Positions 1-11,282 of a DNA stretch of 64,000 nucleotides are shown one piece after another. Within the stretch, counting starts at the first letter, position 1, and each line of letters starts with the position of its first letter. The position numbers were made by a program, and so were the translations under genes. The stretch comes from Patiria pectinifera (taxonomy: Eukaryota; Echinodermata; Asteroidea; Valvatida; Asterinidae): assembly GCA_029964075.1 (NCBI GenBank), contig CM057142.1:511770-575769 (forward strand). The letters are read 5' to 3'. The notes beneath the pieces are model-generated. The model made no database searches and was not told the origin of the DNA. It was given only the letters and a program-made list of their open reading frames with translations.

Positions 1-239
1 TCAGAACAAAAGTCTTACCCCCCAAATATTGTGGAATTAGTTCCAAATATCTCCGTTCAGTAATCTCTGATATGTAAAGTGAATTTCAACATAATTTCTG
101 ATGTTGTATCGATGTGCATGGTGATCCCTTTGAAAATTCACCAAAACATAAAGAATCAAATAATTTCCTAACGGACATGTAGTTGGATATTTGAGTGGAG
201 ATAATAATAATTTGGGAGGCTAATCATCCTTACTCGCAG

Positions 240-530
240 CTGGTATGCTGAATTGCGAAAGACACAACGTGGTCGGGCCGCTGGCACGTAAAGGCGCCTA
301 TGGCTGCCGGCCACATCGACCCATATATGACCACGGAGCACAGCCTGAGATCGAAAGTGTTTGATTTTTCCGGAGGGAGGAAAACCGGAGGGCCCGGAGA
401 AAAACCCTCGTGGCACAGGAGAGAACCAACGCACAACTCTTCGCACATGTGATCCGCGGCCAGGATTCGAACTGTGGTCACTTTGGTGAGAGACGAACAC
501 TTTACGCACAAGCCACCCATGCCACCCATA
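240..530 (-). repeat. tRNA-derived SINE-like unit
   Basis: Read on the minus strand, a tRNA-like head ends in a B box (AGTTCGAATCC, near 472-462) and is followed by a GC-rich body including GGTTTTCCTCCCTCC, a motif close to GGTTTTCCTCCCACC in the SINEs at 20264, 22233 and 47286. The overlapping open frames here are not credible proteins. Confidence 0.55.
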
Positions 531-540
531 ATAAGATAAG

Positions 541-1767
541 ATACCAAGTTTAGTACCAACTAACTAATCAACAAAGTCGAAGTGCCCCACAATGTACATG
601 TACACGGATTCAAAAGGTAAAGTCTGATCTGACTTGCATCTTGACTGGCCATAAGTGACAGGGGGATCATGTTGTTAAGGGCCCCTCTTCAGTTTTGATC
701 AACTTAGAATCAAGGGTGTTTGTTAACCCTAACTCCCTAGGGGTGTGCAAAATTATATTGAAATGGAGGATTCAGGACTGTTAGGGCTACTGTGATCATT
801 CAAAAATGACTTTTCAAACCTAAAGCACACTTCTCTCAATGGAAAGAATGTTGCAACCTGATGCTGCTGTTGTTCTTCATTATCATCTCAATGAAGGTCA
901 GTCATTGCAAAAATGATGATAAGATATGAATCTGGTACTGAGAAACATTTCCAATTTTGTTAGAATAGGGGGCCTAAAGTTAGGTTGAATCATCCCCACT
1001 GATGTTGGGGCAACTTGAGGGCGCTATTTACATGCCCAAAATTACCACAGTTTGTGAGACCGTTTTTTTTTTACATGGAAAAACACATAGAAGGGTACAA
1101 AAGATGTGCTCTAAACATAAAAAACAATAACTGCGGGGTGTAGTTGACCTTAGAAAGTTCGGTTTGTAGTAAAATAAGGTCCCACAAAAAAAGTTGTGGA
1201 TCCCGCAAAACAGCGATGCCATTATTCTTTGCAACAGTGTGTGTAAATTTCCCATACATGTCTGTACACACTTTAACTGATGTGGTCACATTTATTACAA
1301 CCTAAAATGAGCATCCTTTTTAGCAAAAAGAACAACTTTAAAATTGCGATAACTTCAGAGCCTATGCAGCTAAGGGATCCCTTATTTTATTGCATTTTGA
1401 AAGCTCTTTAAAGTTTAAGATTAATTCAATTCTACAATTATATAACCAATAATGCATGGTAATTGACCGCGTATTGTATACACGCAGTTTGTCTGTGCAC
1501 AAATCTAACTGCGGGCATCATCATGACCGCACGGTCGTCGGTTATGCCTTTTTTTTTCACTGCAATTGTAGGCTGAATCTTCATCATGGATCGTTTTTTA
1601 CTTCAAGGACCTGTGTAGTGGTTATGCCAGGCAAGGTTTGGGTGAGTTCCAGTTGAAATTAGTGTCTTACAGGGACAAAATTGCACATTTTCGATAAACT
1701 TTTTGGGACCTGCCAATGCTGCTGGTTCAAGTGAAAAACTTCCTCCAGCAGTTGTCCAGCCCTAAAT
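541..1767. other. Gene-free stretch
   Basis: AT-rich sequence without coding signals. A short piece (about 690-750) containing TTAACCCTAACTCCCTAGG resembles the repeat at 51229-51735. Nothing else was recognised. Confidence 0.5.
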
Positions 1768-1810
1768 GACAACCCAATGATAAAATTTAGGGCTGGGTAA
1801 CTCCAGCTAA
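1768..1810 (+). repeat. Single arm of the palindrome seen at 4606-4693
   Basis: About 43 bases beginning TGACAACCCAATGATAAAA and ending GGGTAACTCCAGCTAA match one arm of the perfect palindrome at 4606-4693 with few changes. It abuts the left end of the long-TIR element at 1811. Confidence 0.7.
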
Positions 1811-3604
1811 GGCCAAACAAAAAAAATGGTGTGTTTACGGTAACGGCCTGAAAAAAATCCAGGTAGGTAGGTAGGGAAATTATTTTATTTTGTAATTTTT
1901 TTTTTTTCATTTCAGTTCTGCATGCCCATGCGTGTTCTTTCGCAAAAAATTGTATAAAACCACTATTCAAGCATTGAAGATATTCAATCGATACATTTCA
2001 ATCCAAATTAATTTGTATTGTCGGCCAGGGTTCTCCCCAGGATTTTTTCAAACATGTGGGGGAAGATTTGCTGTGATTCAACAACCCAAAAATGTTTGAA
2101 CTTTAGAAGCTCTCTGGTGCATTTTAGAGCAAATCTGGGGGTCTTTATCTTAAGATTTGTCCTTGAAATTCAGAGGAGATCTTGTAGGTTATTAATATTT
2201 TTGTAATTAAAGAAAAAAAATTAAAATTGTTAACTTAAAAAGAATTAACATTTCACAACCTGTGTTTCATTGCTTCCTAACTAGAAAGTATGCATTACAT
2301 TTACATGTAAGTTTCAAATTAAGAAATTAAGGTAGAGAAAAAAAACAACCTTTGCTTCCGATAACATGCCTTTCGAAATAGCGTCAGTAGGTCGAAAATT
2401 TATTTCGCCAATTTTTTTGGGTGCTGATTAATGGACATGATGGAGCATCATTCGTACTAATCATAGAGCAAGGAATCACGTTTATTTTGTGCCTGGATTA
2501 TTTTCATTTGCGCCACGAAAATTATCAAGACTGGCTATCAGAAGTGATTAAAACTTGCTTCACCTAATTAAAAATATATTTGAGGTCGGTGATTCCACTT
2601 TATACTTAACATACATCACGGCCGCTGGCACCACCAACATTCCACCTGGCTGGCCGAACATCGCGCCGTGCTCATGGCCCACGTGGCCGAAAATCTTGCA
2701 CTACTGCAGAAACACGCTACGATGTTTCGCCACAAGTTCGAGCTTTGCAATCTCGTCATTTTAATGGAAAACACATACACAGAAAGTAAAGATCACGTTC
2801 TGTGAATTAATTCGCAGAAATTCTCTTTCTCCAGCGATGTTTGTTTGGAAATATTTTTTACGATCCAACTTCGGCCCACTACATCGTCATGCTGTATGAT
2901 ACGAAGTATGGACCGGAGAGAGGCAGTAGTCACTGGTTCCGGTCCTTCATCATAGCATTGATTCCGTTAGCTGGCGAAGGGAACCAGTGCATGCTGTATG
3001 TTAGCTGGGTGCTGCTGCATGGTGGTCGACAGAACATGTCATTGTGTGCAATTTGATCACACATGCATCGGAAAAACAGGATTTTGGTCAAGATTTTGAG
3101 ATAATGGCGTATGTAACAATCAAATTGTGCATTTTAATGACGTGTATGATAATTATATTGTGCGTATCAGGGGCTAAAAATGTGGTCAGCATTTTTTTGT
3201 CGGCGTATCGCGCGGGCCGGCCGCAATTCCAGCGTATCGGGCAGTAGGCAGTACGCACGTTTGTATTATATGTGGGGAGAACCATGCCGTCCGTCGGCCA
3301 GCCAGGCGTACCGCGATGCGTTTGTGCAAAAATAATCGTACTTCGTAGTTTGAGAGTTCAAGTTTTGAGATCGTCGCGATTTTCGCACGTTTAACACAGG
3401 TATGTTTGTGTCAAATTATGGTCAGATTCAAGTGTGGAAAATGTTTTTTGTTCGTGGTAAATAATTAAAAGTACTTGAAATGTTTGAAATTTGTCAATTA
3501 TCAACCTTCAAAATGGCAATAAAAAGTTTGAGGTCGGCAATTTGGCCGAAAAAAATTCCAGGTCGGTCGGGTTACCGTAAACACACCATTTTTTTTGTTC
3601 GGCC
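1811..3604. mobile_element. 1.8-kb DNA transposon with about 55-bp TIRs and TAA duplication (Harbinger-like)
   Basis: The left end GGCC(A)AACAAAAAAAATGGTG, continuing GTGTTTACGGTAAC, is repeated in inverted orientation at 3545-3604, including the subterminal GAAAAAAATYCAGGT. TAA flanks both sides (1808-1810, 3605-3607). Three-base TWA duplications are typical of PIF/Harbinger elements. The inside contains a GC-richer core (2600-3060) with only short open frames and no recognisable transposase, so the copy is non-autonomous or decayed. Confidence 0.75.
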
Positions 3605-3992
3605 TAACTACTATCCGAGTTATTTTTAAAGAAATTTTTCTTGACTCTCCATAAACTTTGTATCCTCGATCCTCCTCCTTTGCAACCAAGTAGCTTAAAA
3701 ATAGCAAAGCAACCACTCTTTTCCTCAACAAAACTTATATTGTTGGCTTACGTTCATCCACCGTGCCGTTTAACAAAGCGAAATCTCTTTATTTGTGGCA
3801 GCAAGCGGGGAATTCCAAAGTGTGCAGTTTTGGCGTTGTAGAAAAGAATCCTGCTTAATTCTGCGCAGGGGACGCTTCATGAAAAATCTGTGCTGTCCGG
3901 GCCATTTAACTCAATATAAACATTTTTTTTTAATAACTTAGACTTGTTGGCTTTAGGAAAATATATTTCCTGAGCTTTTAAAACAAATTTTC

Positions 3993-4605
3993 GGTAATCC
4001 TTACTTTTAGGACCCCGTTCCTATATAGGAAGGGAAAGACTCACCAAAACAGCCCACTAAATGACACTCAAAAGTGACATTCTGATATTTCTTAACACAT
4101 TTGAACAGTTGGCAATGACACCTTCTTGAATATCAGCAGGTTTAAGTTTGTGGAAAGAGGGCAGGGCTTTGATTTTAGAGGGAAATTGAGGGGTAAAAGA
4201 CGACGATGACAACCAGAAAACAGACTCAAAAACCAAGATGGCAAACGTGAAAGCTCAATGCAATGAAAGCTCGATGCTGATTGGCTGATAAAAAATAAAC
4301 ATCTTAATTATTTTTTTTTAGCAGCCAATCAGCATCGGGCTTTCATTATGTCATGTATGTAGGGCTTTCACGCATGTGATAACTACAACATGCACGTCTG
4401 ACTGTGAAAAAAGGTAGGAAAGTCACATTTTCTTTGAAAGTGCTTTCAAAATTACAACTAACATGAGTTTATATGAAGAAAAAAGACTGCTTTAGCCTGC
4501 AAAAGTCACTTTGGTACTGGACAGTCATCTGCAAAAGTCAGTTTTGAACAGAACTCGTAAAAAATACTAAATAGAGGTGTCCTAAAACTAAAAGTAAGGA
4601 TTACC
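3993..4605. mobile_element. MITE with GGTAATCCTTACTTTTAGG ends, copy 1
   Basis: Left end GGTAATCCTTACTTTTAGG, right end its inverted relative AAAAGTAAGGATTACC. The same element recurs at 26763-27289. Both share the internal TGACACTCAAAAGTGACATT-type segment (conserved CTCAAAAGTGACATTCTG). This copy carries an extra foldback insert at 4247-4371. No coding capacity. Confidence 0.8.
4247..4371. mobile_element. Small foldback element nested in the MITE
   Basis: Ends GTGAAAGCTC and GGGCTTTCAC; inner arms GCTCGATGCTGATTGGCTG and CAGCCAATCAGCATCGGGC pair across a short AT loop. It is absent from the second MITE copy (26763-27289), which shows the unfilled site. Confidence 0.65.
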
Positions 4606-4693
4606 TAGCTGGAGTTACCCAGCTCTGAGTTTTATCATTGGGTTGTCATCTGACAACCCAATGATAAAACTCAGAGCTGGGTAACTCCAGCTA
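4606..4693. repeat. Perfect 43-bp inverted repeat with 2-base centre
   Basis: Arms 4606-4648 and 4651-4693 are exact reverse complements, separated only by TC at 4649-4650. The arm begins TAGCTGGAGTTACCCAGC and reaches GGGTTGTCA. It starts exactly where the MITE at 3993-4605 ends. Confidence 0.95.
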
Positions 4694-4705
4694 AGGATTA
4701 TAGTC

Positions 4706-5318
4706 GTGTTCCCTAACGTGGCGCACTTCGAAGCTTACCCGACTTTCCTCGTGTAGTGTTGCCAAACCTCTTTGTTGACAAACCTCAAATTCATGCAATG
4801 AAATACTAGTACTTTTACCTTATCAATGCTTGCTATTTTACCTCTGTGAACAATTTCAGTTTCATAAAATTTAATCCGAAATTCAAAAACAGTGGTGTCC
4901 GGAAATTGGGCACAAATTGGCGGAGTGTTCCCTAACGTGGCGCACTTGAATAAATCTTGGAAAATTCCAAATTAACACTTACGAATTCCTGTAAACTTGA
5001 TAAATTCTGATAAATAATTAGTATCTTTACTTACATACCCAGCCAAATGTTTGTCATAAAATTATTTTCTTATTTTTCAGGGCATTCTCAAAGGGTTCAC
5101 TTTTCACTTGAAAATATAATCGGAAAATCACGCCAAAATAGCTTTTCCTTCTAACTTTGTTACGGGTAAATAAACTCGCGATTTATGAACAGGACCGTTT
5201 AGAACTTGATGAAATTTCACTTTCTGTGAAATTTCAGTTTAAAATTTTGCTCTAGGTAGGCGCTACCGGCGAAAAATCCAAGTGCGCCACGTTAGGGGCC
5301 GCGCCACGTTAGGGTACA
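4706..5318. mobile_element. Inverted-repeat element with four copies of CCTAACGTGGCGCAC
   Basis: The 15-mer lies in plus orientation at 4712-4726 and 4931-4945 and inverted at 5282-5296 and (14 of 15) near 5301-5314. The outer pair gives ends TGTTCCCTAACGTGGCGC and GCGCCACGTTAGGGTACA. A decayed pair of the same motif occurs at about 48746-48770. No reading frame of note. Confidence 0.65.
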
Positions 5319-5475
5319 TCAACAATACCCATGTTGGGTTGATGGGGATTTTGTTGATTTGATTTTATGACTTTTGCATAGCCTAGTTCACGGCTGACTC
5401 TTTCTCCATTTCTGTGGTCAAATAAATGACATCTACTATAAGTCTTTCAGTACATGGCCAACTCACAACTGTTAC

Positions 5476-5551
5476 CTGCATTTTCGATGTCGTCTGCTGA
5501 AGATGTTTTCATTTTTTCTGTACTATTACCATCTTCCATGGTGGCTGCCAT
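5476..5551 (-). CDS. Doubtful first coding exon of an unknown gene
   Basis: ATG in AAAATGGCAGCCACCATGG, followed by 25 codons (hydrophilic, Glu/Ser/Lys-rich) and a donor CAG|GTAACA. The start context resembles the other real gene starts in this window. No downstream exon was recognised between 5475 and 1, so this may be a chance open frame or the first exon of a gene continuing off the left edge. A GCGCCC-containing minisatellite sits directly upstream. Confidence 0.2.
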
Positions 5552-5567
5552 TTTGGTTTTTCCTAAA

Positions 5568-5770
5568 AGAATAATAGCGCCCTCATATTTTTGTTTTGCC
5601 CTCCTTGAAAATAATATAGCGCCCTCATTTTTGCTCTGCCCTCCTTGAAAATAATATAGCGCCCTCATTTTTGTCCAACCCTCCTTGAAAATAATATAGC
5701 GCCCTCATATTTTTGTTTTGTCACCCATGAAAATAATATAGCGCCCTTATATTTTTGTTTTACCCTCCTA
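5568..5770. repeat. Minisatellite, 40-42 bp period, about 5 units
   Basis: Units share GAAAATAATATAGCGCCCTC at 5607, 5647, 5687 and 5729, plus a degenerate first unit near 5568. The first three spacings are 40, 40 and 42 bases. Confidence 0.85.
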
Positions 5771-6350
5771 ATTATTCCAATTTGTAACAATCATCTATGG
5801 GTGCAGTGAACTAATTCAAGTGAGAATTTCTACGCGAGCTGATTAGCATAAAAAGTGACCCCACAGTTTCTTTTGAAAACGGAGACCGTTTGGCTTTAAA
5901 AACGGTGGAATTGTGTAAATGTAGCCAAGGATCAACTCCCTGGTTTTTGAGCTTCCATCTGAGGGCAGGCTTGATAAAATTACGGTTGGAAAATGGGTCC
6001 TATTTGCCTGAGAAAGTGGAAGGATGCTTTGTAAAAGGGCTACATGCAGGCTTGGGAACTATCATTTTCGGAAGGTGATTTTGTTTTGGTGTAAATATTT
6101 AAAAATGTAATCGGCTAGTCTACCCAAAATTGAAAAGAAATGAAAAGATGAAGTACAAGACAATAATTTAATTTTTGTTTGAGAAACCCCAGTGATGTCG
6201 GCTTGCATGTTATTTGGCCCTGAACTTTGTTGATTTTACACTGTTTTCAATGGGGCTTGAATTGGTTCAGTGCACCCCTATCTGCAGGCTAGTAGGATAG
6301 AGCGAGAAAGAGGGGGGAGAGGGGGACGCATTATCGTATGCACCCGACAG

Positions 6351-6595
6351 CATGGGCGTCGCGGGGGGAAGCAAAAAAAATATAAAAAAGGAAAAAAAAA
6401 AAAGAAAAAAGAAAGAAGAGAAAAAGAGGCGCGAAGACAAAGTGATGTAAATTTAATGAGTTGGGGGGGGGGCAAAATGTTCCTGCCCCCCTCTAAAACT
6501 GATAAATCGAGAATGTGTTTAGAAATACACGTATTTTGGGGCCAAAAATTTTTTTTGCCCCCCCCCCTCTAGAAAAAATCCTGGCGACGCCCATG
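6351..6595. mobile_element. hAT-like MITE with CATGGGCGTCGC ends and 8-bp duplication
   Basis: Ends CATGGGCGTCGC and GCGACGCCCATG are inverted. Perfect 8-bp direct repeats CCCGACAG flank it (6343-6350, 6596-6603), the size expected for hAT transposition. The interior is a purine-rich run followed by a C-rich run; its open frames are low complexity. Confidence 0.75.
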
Positions 6596-6603
6596 CCCGA
6601 CAG

Positions 6604-7699
6604 TCCTGACTCCTATCCTTTCGTAGAATATCGTGGAATTCACTGTGCCAGGCCAGCTGGCTTCAGAATATCCCCCTACAAACATTGGGTAATTGGCCCA
6701 CTACCGACCAGTAACGGGCTTGTACCGGCATGTAATAGGACCACTCAAGTTACCCAATGTTTGTTGGGCCCATCCCAAAACTTTGTTGGACTGTAGCTGG
6801 AACTTAAGCGTTGATTTATACCTCGCTATAACATTTCACCGTGATACATCCCAAACTCTTTTACAATCGGCGCATATTTTTTTAATATTTTTGAATCACA
6901 CACATATTTCAAGTGACCTCAACACATCCATGAGAATAACCTCAATACAACTGAGGCCTGATGGGCCTTCAAAGGTTTACTTCCCATACTCTAACACGAC
7001 TTTAATTTTAACTTGATGAGCAGAACTTAATTAATTGGTTCGAACGTAGGGCTAGCTACCGCTACACATATCAGTTCCTGTTATTGTTCCCACACCCATA
7101 ATATTTTTTCGACTTGGTTTCTCACGAATTGAAATTGATACCCACGATTCGCGCGATGCTGCAAATCCACAAAATTCAAGCTCTGTTCATAAATTATATG
7201 AAAAGTGAACATTAACGCATTTCCCTAACATTAACGTTATCGCCAGACATGAAAGTCGTTTTTATTTAATTAAGCATTGGTTGAACAAACAAAACAACCG
7301 AATGGGTTTTAAGCCGTCGGTCAAAGGCACTCAACATTTAAGTTGTACATTTACATGAGTCTAGGCCTACATTTTTATTTAAATCATACATTTGTTAACA
7401 ATTTGTAAGTAATTTTTTTTTTTTAGAATTACAGAACAAATTTCTGTCAAATTACGCCAAATACACATATTGCAAACCTCGAATACAAATCGTCTCGATT
7501 TTGCAATTAGAGATATAAATAGTCACAACATATGATCATCACCAGCTAAAAACTAAAATATATAATTATTATGACATATATCATTCAGTATAATTCAAAA
7601 ACAAATGAGAATGGAAGGCATGATTTGAAATATAATTTTCGAAGGCATACTACGGCCGCAATTATTTCAGATAGTGCACAAAAACTATTCACATCGTCA
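6604..7699. other. Gene-free stretch
   Basis: AT-rich; no coding exon, RNA gene or repeat with clear ends was seen. A weak inverted repeat around ACATTGGGTAA / TTACCCAATGT occurs near 6681-6762. Confidence 0.5.
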
Positions 7700-8262
7700 C
7701 CGACACCACGAAGTAACACTCCACGTAAGCATTTTTTTTCGGTTTTCAGTTTTTTATATTTTTAAACATTATTTATCAAGGCCTACCATTGCACGGAGTT
7801 TCAAAGCTTCAAGAGCTTTACTTTAATAATTACGCTAATTATCCATGGCAACTTTTGCGCAAAAGTGACAATTTTCGTTTTCACAAAGTAACACTCAAGT
7901 TCCATGTACCACTGCAATGTATGGCGCGCGCTGCCCTGAAGTTGCACTTTCCTCGTGTTGTATACATTGAAGAGTGTTACTTCGTGAAAACGAAAATTTA
8001 CAGTTTCGCAGCTTTTTCGGTTTCATAAACTAACACGCACATTTTTCGTTTATTTCTAGTTGATTTAATACACAAACGACTGAAAAACAGCAGATTTAAT
8101 AAATTCAATTCATCAAGTGTCCACAACGAGAAACACAACTGAAAATATTCTGCCGTTTTGACGCAAAGTGTCGTTTTAGAAGCAAAGGCGTTCAACTTCA
8201 GATGCCGTTTTCTCCGAATGTTTTGACTGGTATGTTCATGGGTGTTACTTCGTGATGTTGCT
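7700..8262. mobile_element. Nested foldback element with four CACGAAGTAACACTC motifs
   Basis: The 15-mer CACGAAGTAACACTC lies at 7708-7722 and (one change) 7882-7896 in plus orientation and inverted at 7972-7986 and 8240-8254, so an inner foldback sits inside an outer one. It lies just downstream of the TMEM26 stop and probably inside its 3' UTR. Confidence 0.65.
8049..8054 (-). terminator. Candidate poly(A) signal for TMEM26
   Basis: AATAAA read on the minus strand about 400 bases past the TMEM26 stop. It lies inside an inverted-repeat element (7700-8262), so if used, the transcript 3' end would be supplied by a repeat. One hexamer in AT-rich DNA is weak evidence. Confidence 0.3.
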
Positions 8263-8452
8263 GACGACATAAACAAAAAAGTACATACTTTTTCTACATC
8301 ACCCTTCAAACAAATTAATCACGACAATAACGCACGCATTTTGCCGAAGATTTTAACGTTCTGGCAATACATGTATTCATACTTTATGTACATCTTTGCA
8401 CTCTGTACCTTTCCTCAAAATCTGCTCTTGAATTCCTTCTTCAAAACATGTC

Positions 8453-11282
8453 TCACTCCTTTTCACTATTACCACTATCACCACCATCACCACCCTGACC
8501 CTTTTCACCATCATGACATTCATCAACAATAGCAACTATTGCAAAGATGCTTTGCCGGATCGCTTCCCCTTCTTCCCCAGAACCCATCGTGTCACCACCA
8601 CCGTGAACCTCTCCATCGGTATCTGGATCACAGACTGAGTTTAGATCACCCCTGTGATCCCCAATCACACCATCATGCACCTCACTGGTCGCTCCTTCAT
8701 CTTCGTCGGAGAAGTCGACGACAAACGCACAATTCTTGTGACCGTTTTCGCCGCCAGGTCTCCCCATGACAACCCCACTTCTCATTGTCTCACTCTCCCT
8801 GTAATTGCCTGTAGACAGTTCGTTATGTGCATCGTCCTGACAGTCCCCAGTACGACAGTGCCAATTAGATGACAGTAAGCAAACACGGTCGTTTAAGTGA
8901 CCTGGCCCTTCGGTTTGGATGCTTGCATGTTTCCTGTGTCTCAACTGTTGCTCGTGGTCGCCAAATCCGCGCAAGAAACGGGAGATGAACCAGACAGATG
9001 CGGTCTTGTCGACCACCTTCGGATTGGAGTCATCAGAGGGAATGGGCACCACGGGGCGAGCGGCCGCCGTCCGGTCTCCGAGTTCCATGGCTTCGGGATG
9101 AGAAGACTCCGGGCCCACCCTGACCGCTCTGGCTTTCCGCTTGGCCCGGTACTCTTGCAGAATTACCGCCAGACGATACAGCTCCAGCATGGCAAGCAGG
9201 GCGTTCTTGAAAGCGAAGAAGAAGAATGGGATTGTGAGGGGCACTAGGGGATTGAAGATGAGGTACAGACGGGTGCCAAGGAACGGTAAATCCTGCATGA
9301 CCAAAGTGACCAGAATGGCCCAGGTCTCTGTGCCGCAAAAGAAGTGGCAGCGATCGGAGGATTCTTTGCCTCCTTTCAATCTAACCAGTCGCTTCTTTCG
9401 GGATTCCGGACCCAGAGGTACTACCCCAGCCACCCTTTTCTTTCTTCCTTTAGTGAGTGTCAGACTGAGAGTGAACTGCGGCAGACTCCACGTCCAGACG
9501 CTCAGCAGCAAAATGACGTGCAAATCATTGTTGTTGTAAATCTGGACGACCTTCACTCCCTCCGTCACGAACTCCAAAATGTCAGCCGCCATGCCGATCT
9601 GGACCAATAGCAGCTGGGAGAGCTGGTCCCGTGACAACTCCCCTTTGGGCAGAAGCCATCTGCCGAGGATGAGGGAAAAAAGGAGGAGTTGATGCAGAAT
9701 CAGCCCCCACTCTGGCAATGTCATTTCAAGACCCGGCAAAGATACCTGCAATCGAACATACATGTAGTTACATGAACAATGCTTTTACTCATTTGTCTTG
9801 ACCAGAGAAGTTTGAATGGTTCATTAATAATTTGTGCAAAACGAAAACAATTGAAAATCAGGAGGGTGTTCACTAATTAAAACCTGAATCACTTTTAAGC
9901 ACATTAACGTCACCTCCAACGTTTTCTTTGAATTAATATGACGTCGAAAAATGAATGATCTGATGGACCAAAGCCCCAGACAGACATTGAGTCTCAGGTT
10001 GTGCATGTGAAACTATTTCTGTGTCTCGGCTTACCGGATGTCCGAAGATGGGAGGCAGTGGTGTTTTATTGAAAGGCTCACACGAGACGACCTCGTCACC
10101 AGTCACTATACAATGATTGTAGCGCAACTGATACACGTCCCACTCGATGACCCACAGGCACGGCACGGTGCACATCAGTAACAAGGCCATGGTCGGTGAA
10201 AACCTGACGAAGAAAAAGAACCAAAGTCTTTTAAGGAAACCCATGGAACAGAGGACAACCGATGTTTTTTTAATCAAACATTTTATCAGCGGAGACACTT
10301 TGAAGGTTGACTCCCCTTGTTTTCTGCCTTACATGCTGTCTAAAACAAAAAAGGTGTAGTTGTCAGTGTATCATCCACGATGCATGTATAGTATTTCATT
10401 ATGGCACTTTTAACTGGGGCGGTTTGATGGCATTTCCGCTAGAATTTGTTATACTACGATGCCAAAAACTCCCTCATAATTTGTTCCTTGGCTGAATTAT
10501 GAACCCTGTACATTCCCCGATATTAAAGCCACTCTGTTTTTCCAAGGGGTGGGACTTTTTTTGGGGGGGGGGTGGGGGGGGGGCTGTCAACAACCAATTT
10601 AAGCTCATTTTTGCTTTCCCCAAATTATGGGATCACAATCAGAGTGTTGAGGGTACATGCCTCCAACGGAGGCCCGTGCCCCTTGTCCCTTTATGTTACG
10701 CGACTGGTAGGCTCAATTCCGCAGTCGCGATCCTTCCGTGACAGAGCCCATGTCCAGCACTGGGGACCATTTAGGGAGAGACTTTGTCTTTTGAAAAGAA
10801 AGGAGCTTCCTTGAACAAATTTGCTGCACCAACTTTCAAACGCAAGAAGTAGGCCTTAATTTTTGAAAACAAATGTTCTTGAAACTCTTCACTTTTGGAG
10901 GGAGCGGGTGCTTGCGATGTATTTTAGGAACTATGATGTCATTACAATTCCATGAAAGCCAAAATTTTGCACATTTTTTCACAAATTATCAGAAATTCTC
11001 AGAATACGAAAAGGACTTTGACTAGACAATATTTTGGTATGGTGAGAGCTACCTCTCTCCCCTTCCGAGAAGCAAATAAAAGTTGACTTACCACTTCCAT
11101 GAGCCATGTTTCTTGACTCCCAGCGTGTAGGCGCCTTCCATGAAGATGAGAAGCAAGAACACTACCCAGAGCATCCAGATTCGTCCGTCCTTTGCACTGA
11201 CCAGCCAGACACACAGACCCACCAAAATCGAGAACAGGATTCGAACCAGGGACCCCTTGATAATCATACAGCACCGCGCCAT
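8453..11282 (-). CDS. TMEM26: Transmembrane protein 26 (TMEM26), complete, 3 exons
   Basis: Coding exons run 11282-11092, 10203-10035 and 9745-8453, giving 550 aa. Donors are GTAAGT and GTAAGC, acceptors are CAG, and phases 2 and 0 join cleanly. The first join makes the motif KWFSP, which is hallmark TMEM26 sequence. Exon 3 holds the family core GRWLLPKGELSRDQLSQLLL (residues 148-167), AADILEF, then WTWSLPQFTL and a distal hydrophobic block ending in FKNALLAMLELYRL (to about 324). Several hydrophobic spans fit a multi-pass membrane protein. The ATG at 11282 has a strong context (six A before ATGG); an in-frame ATG at 11372 would add 30 unconserved residues and is not preferred. Human TMEM26 is about 368 aa; the extra length here is a hydrophilic, acidic, Gly/Asp-rich C-terminal tail of about 225 residues in the same exon. 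The molecular function is unknown across the family. Identity is confident; the extreme C-terminus is less so without transcripts. Confidence 0.93.

Noticed and set aside
168-559. Overlapping minus-strand open frames of about 110 codons
   Set aside because: They lie across a tRNA-derived SINE-like unit with a B box; Pro/Arg/Ser-rich translation without homology.
5568-5770. CRISPR-like array
   Set aside because: Units are contiguous 40-bp repeats without unique spacers in a eukaryotic genome; a minisatellite.
6270-6572. Open frame of 100 codons, Lys/Arg-rich
   Set aside because: It is the translation of a purine run inside a MITE with 8-bp duplications.
8539-9610. Several plus-strand open frames of 60-130 codons
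   Set aside because: They are antisense to the conserved TMEM26 exon 3 and have no domain of their own.
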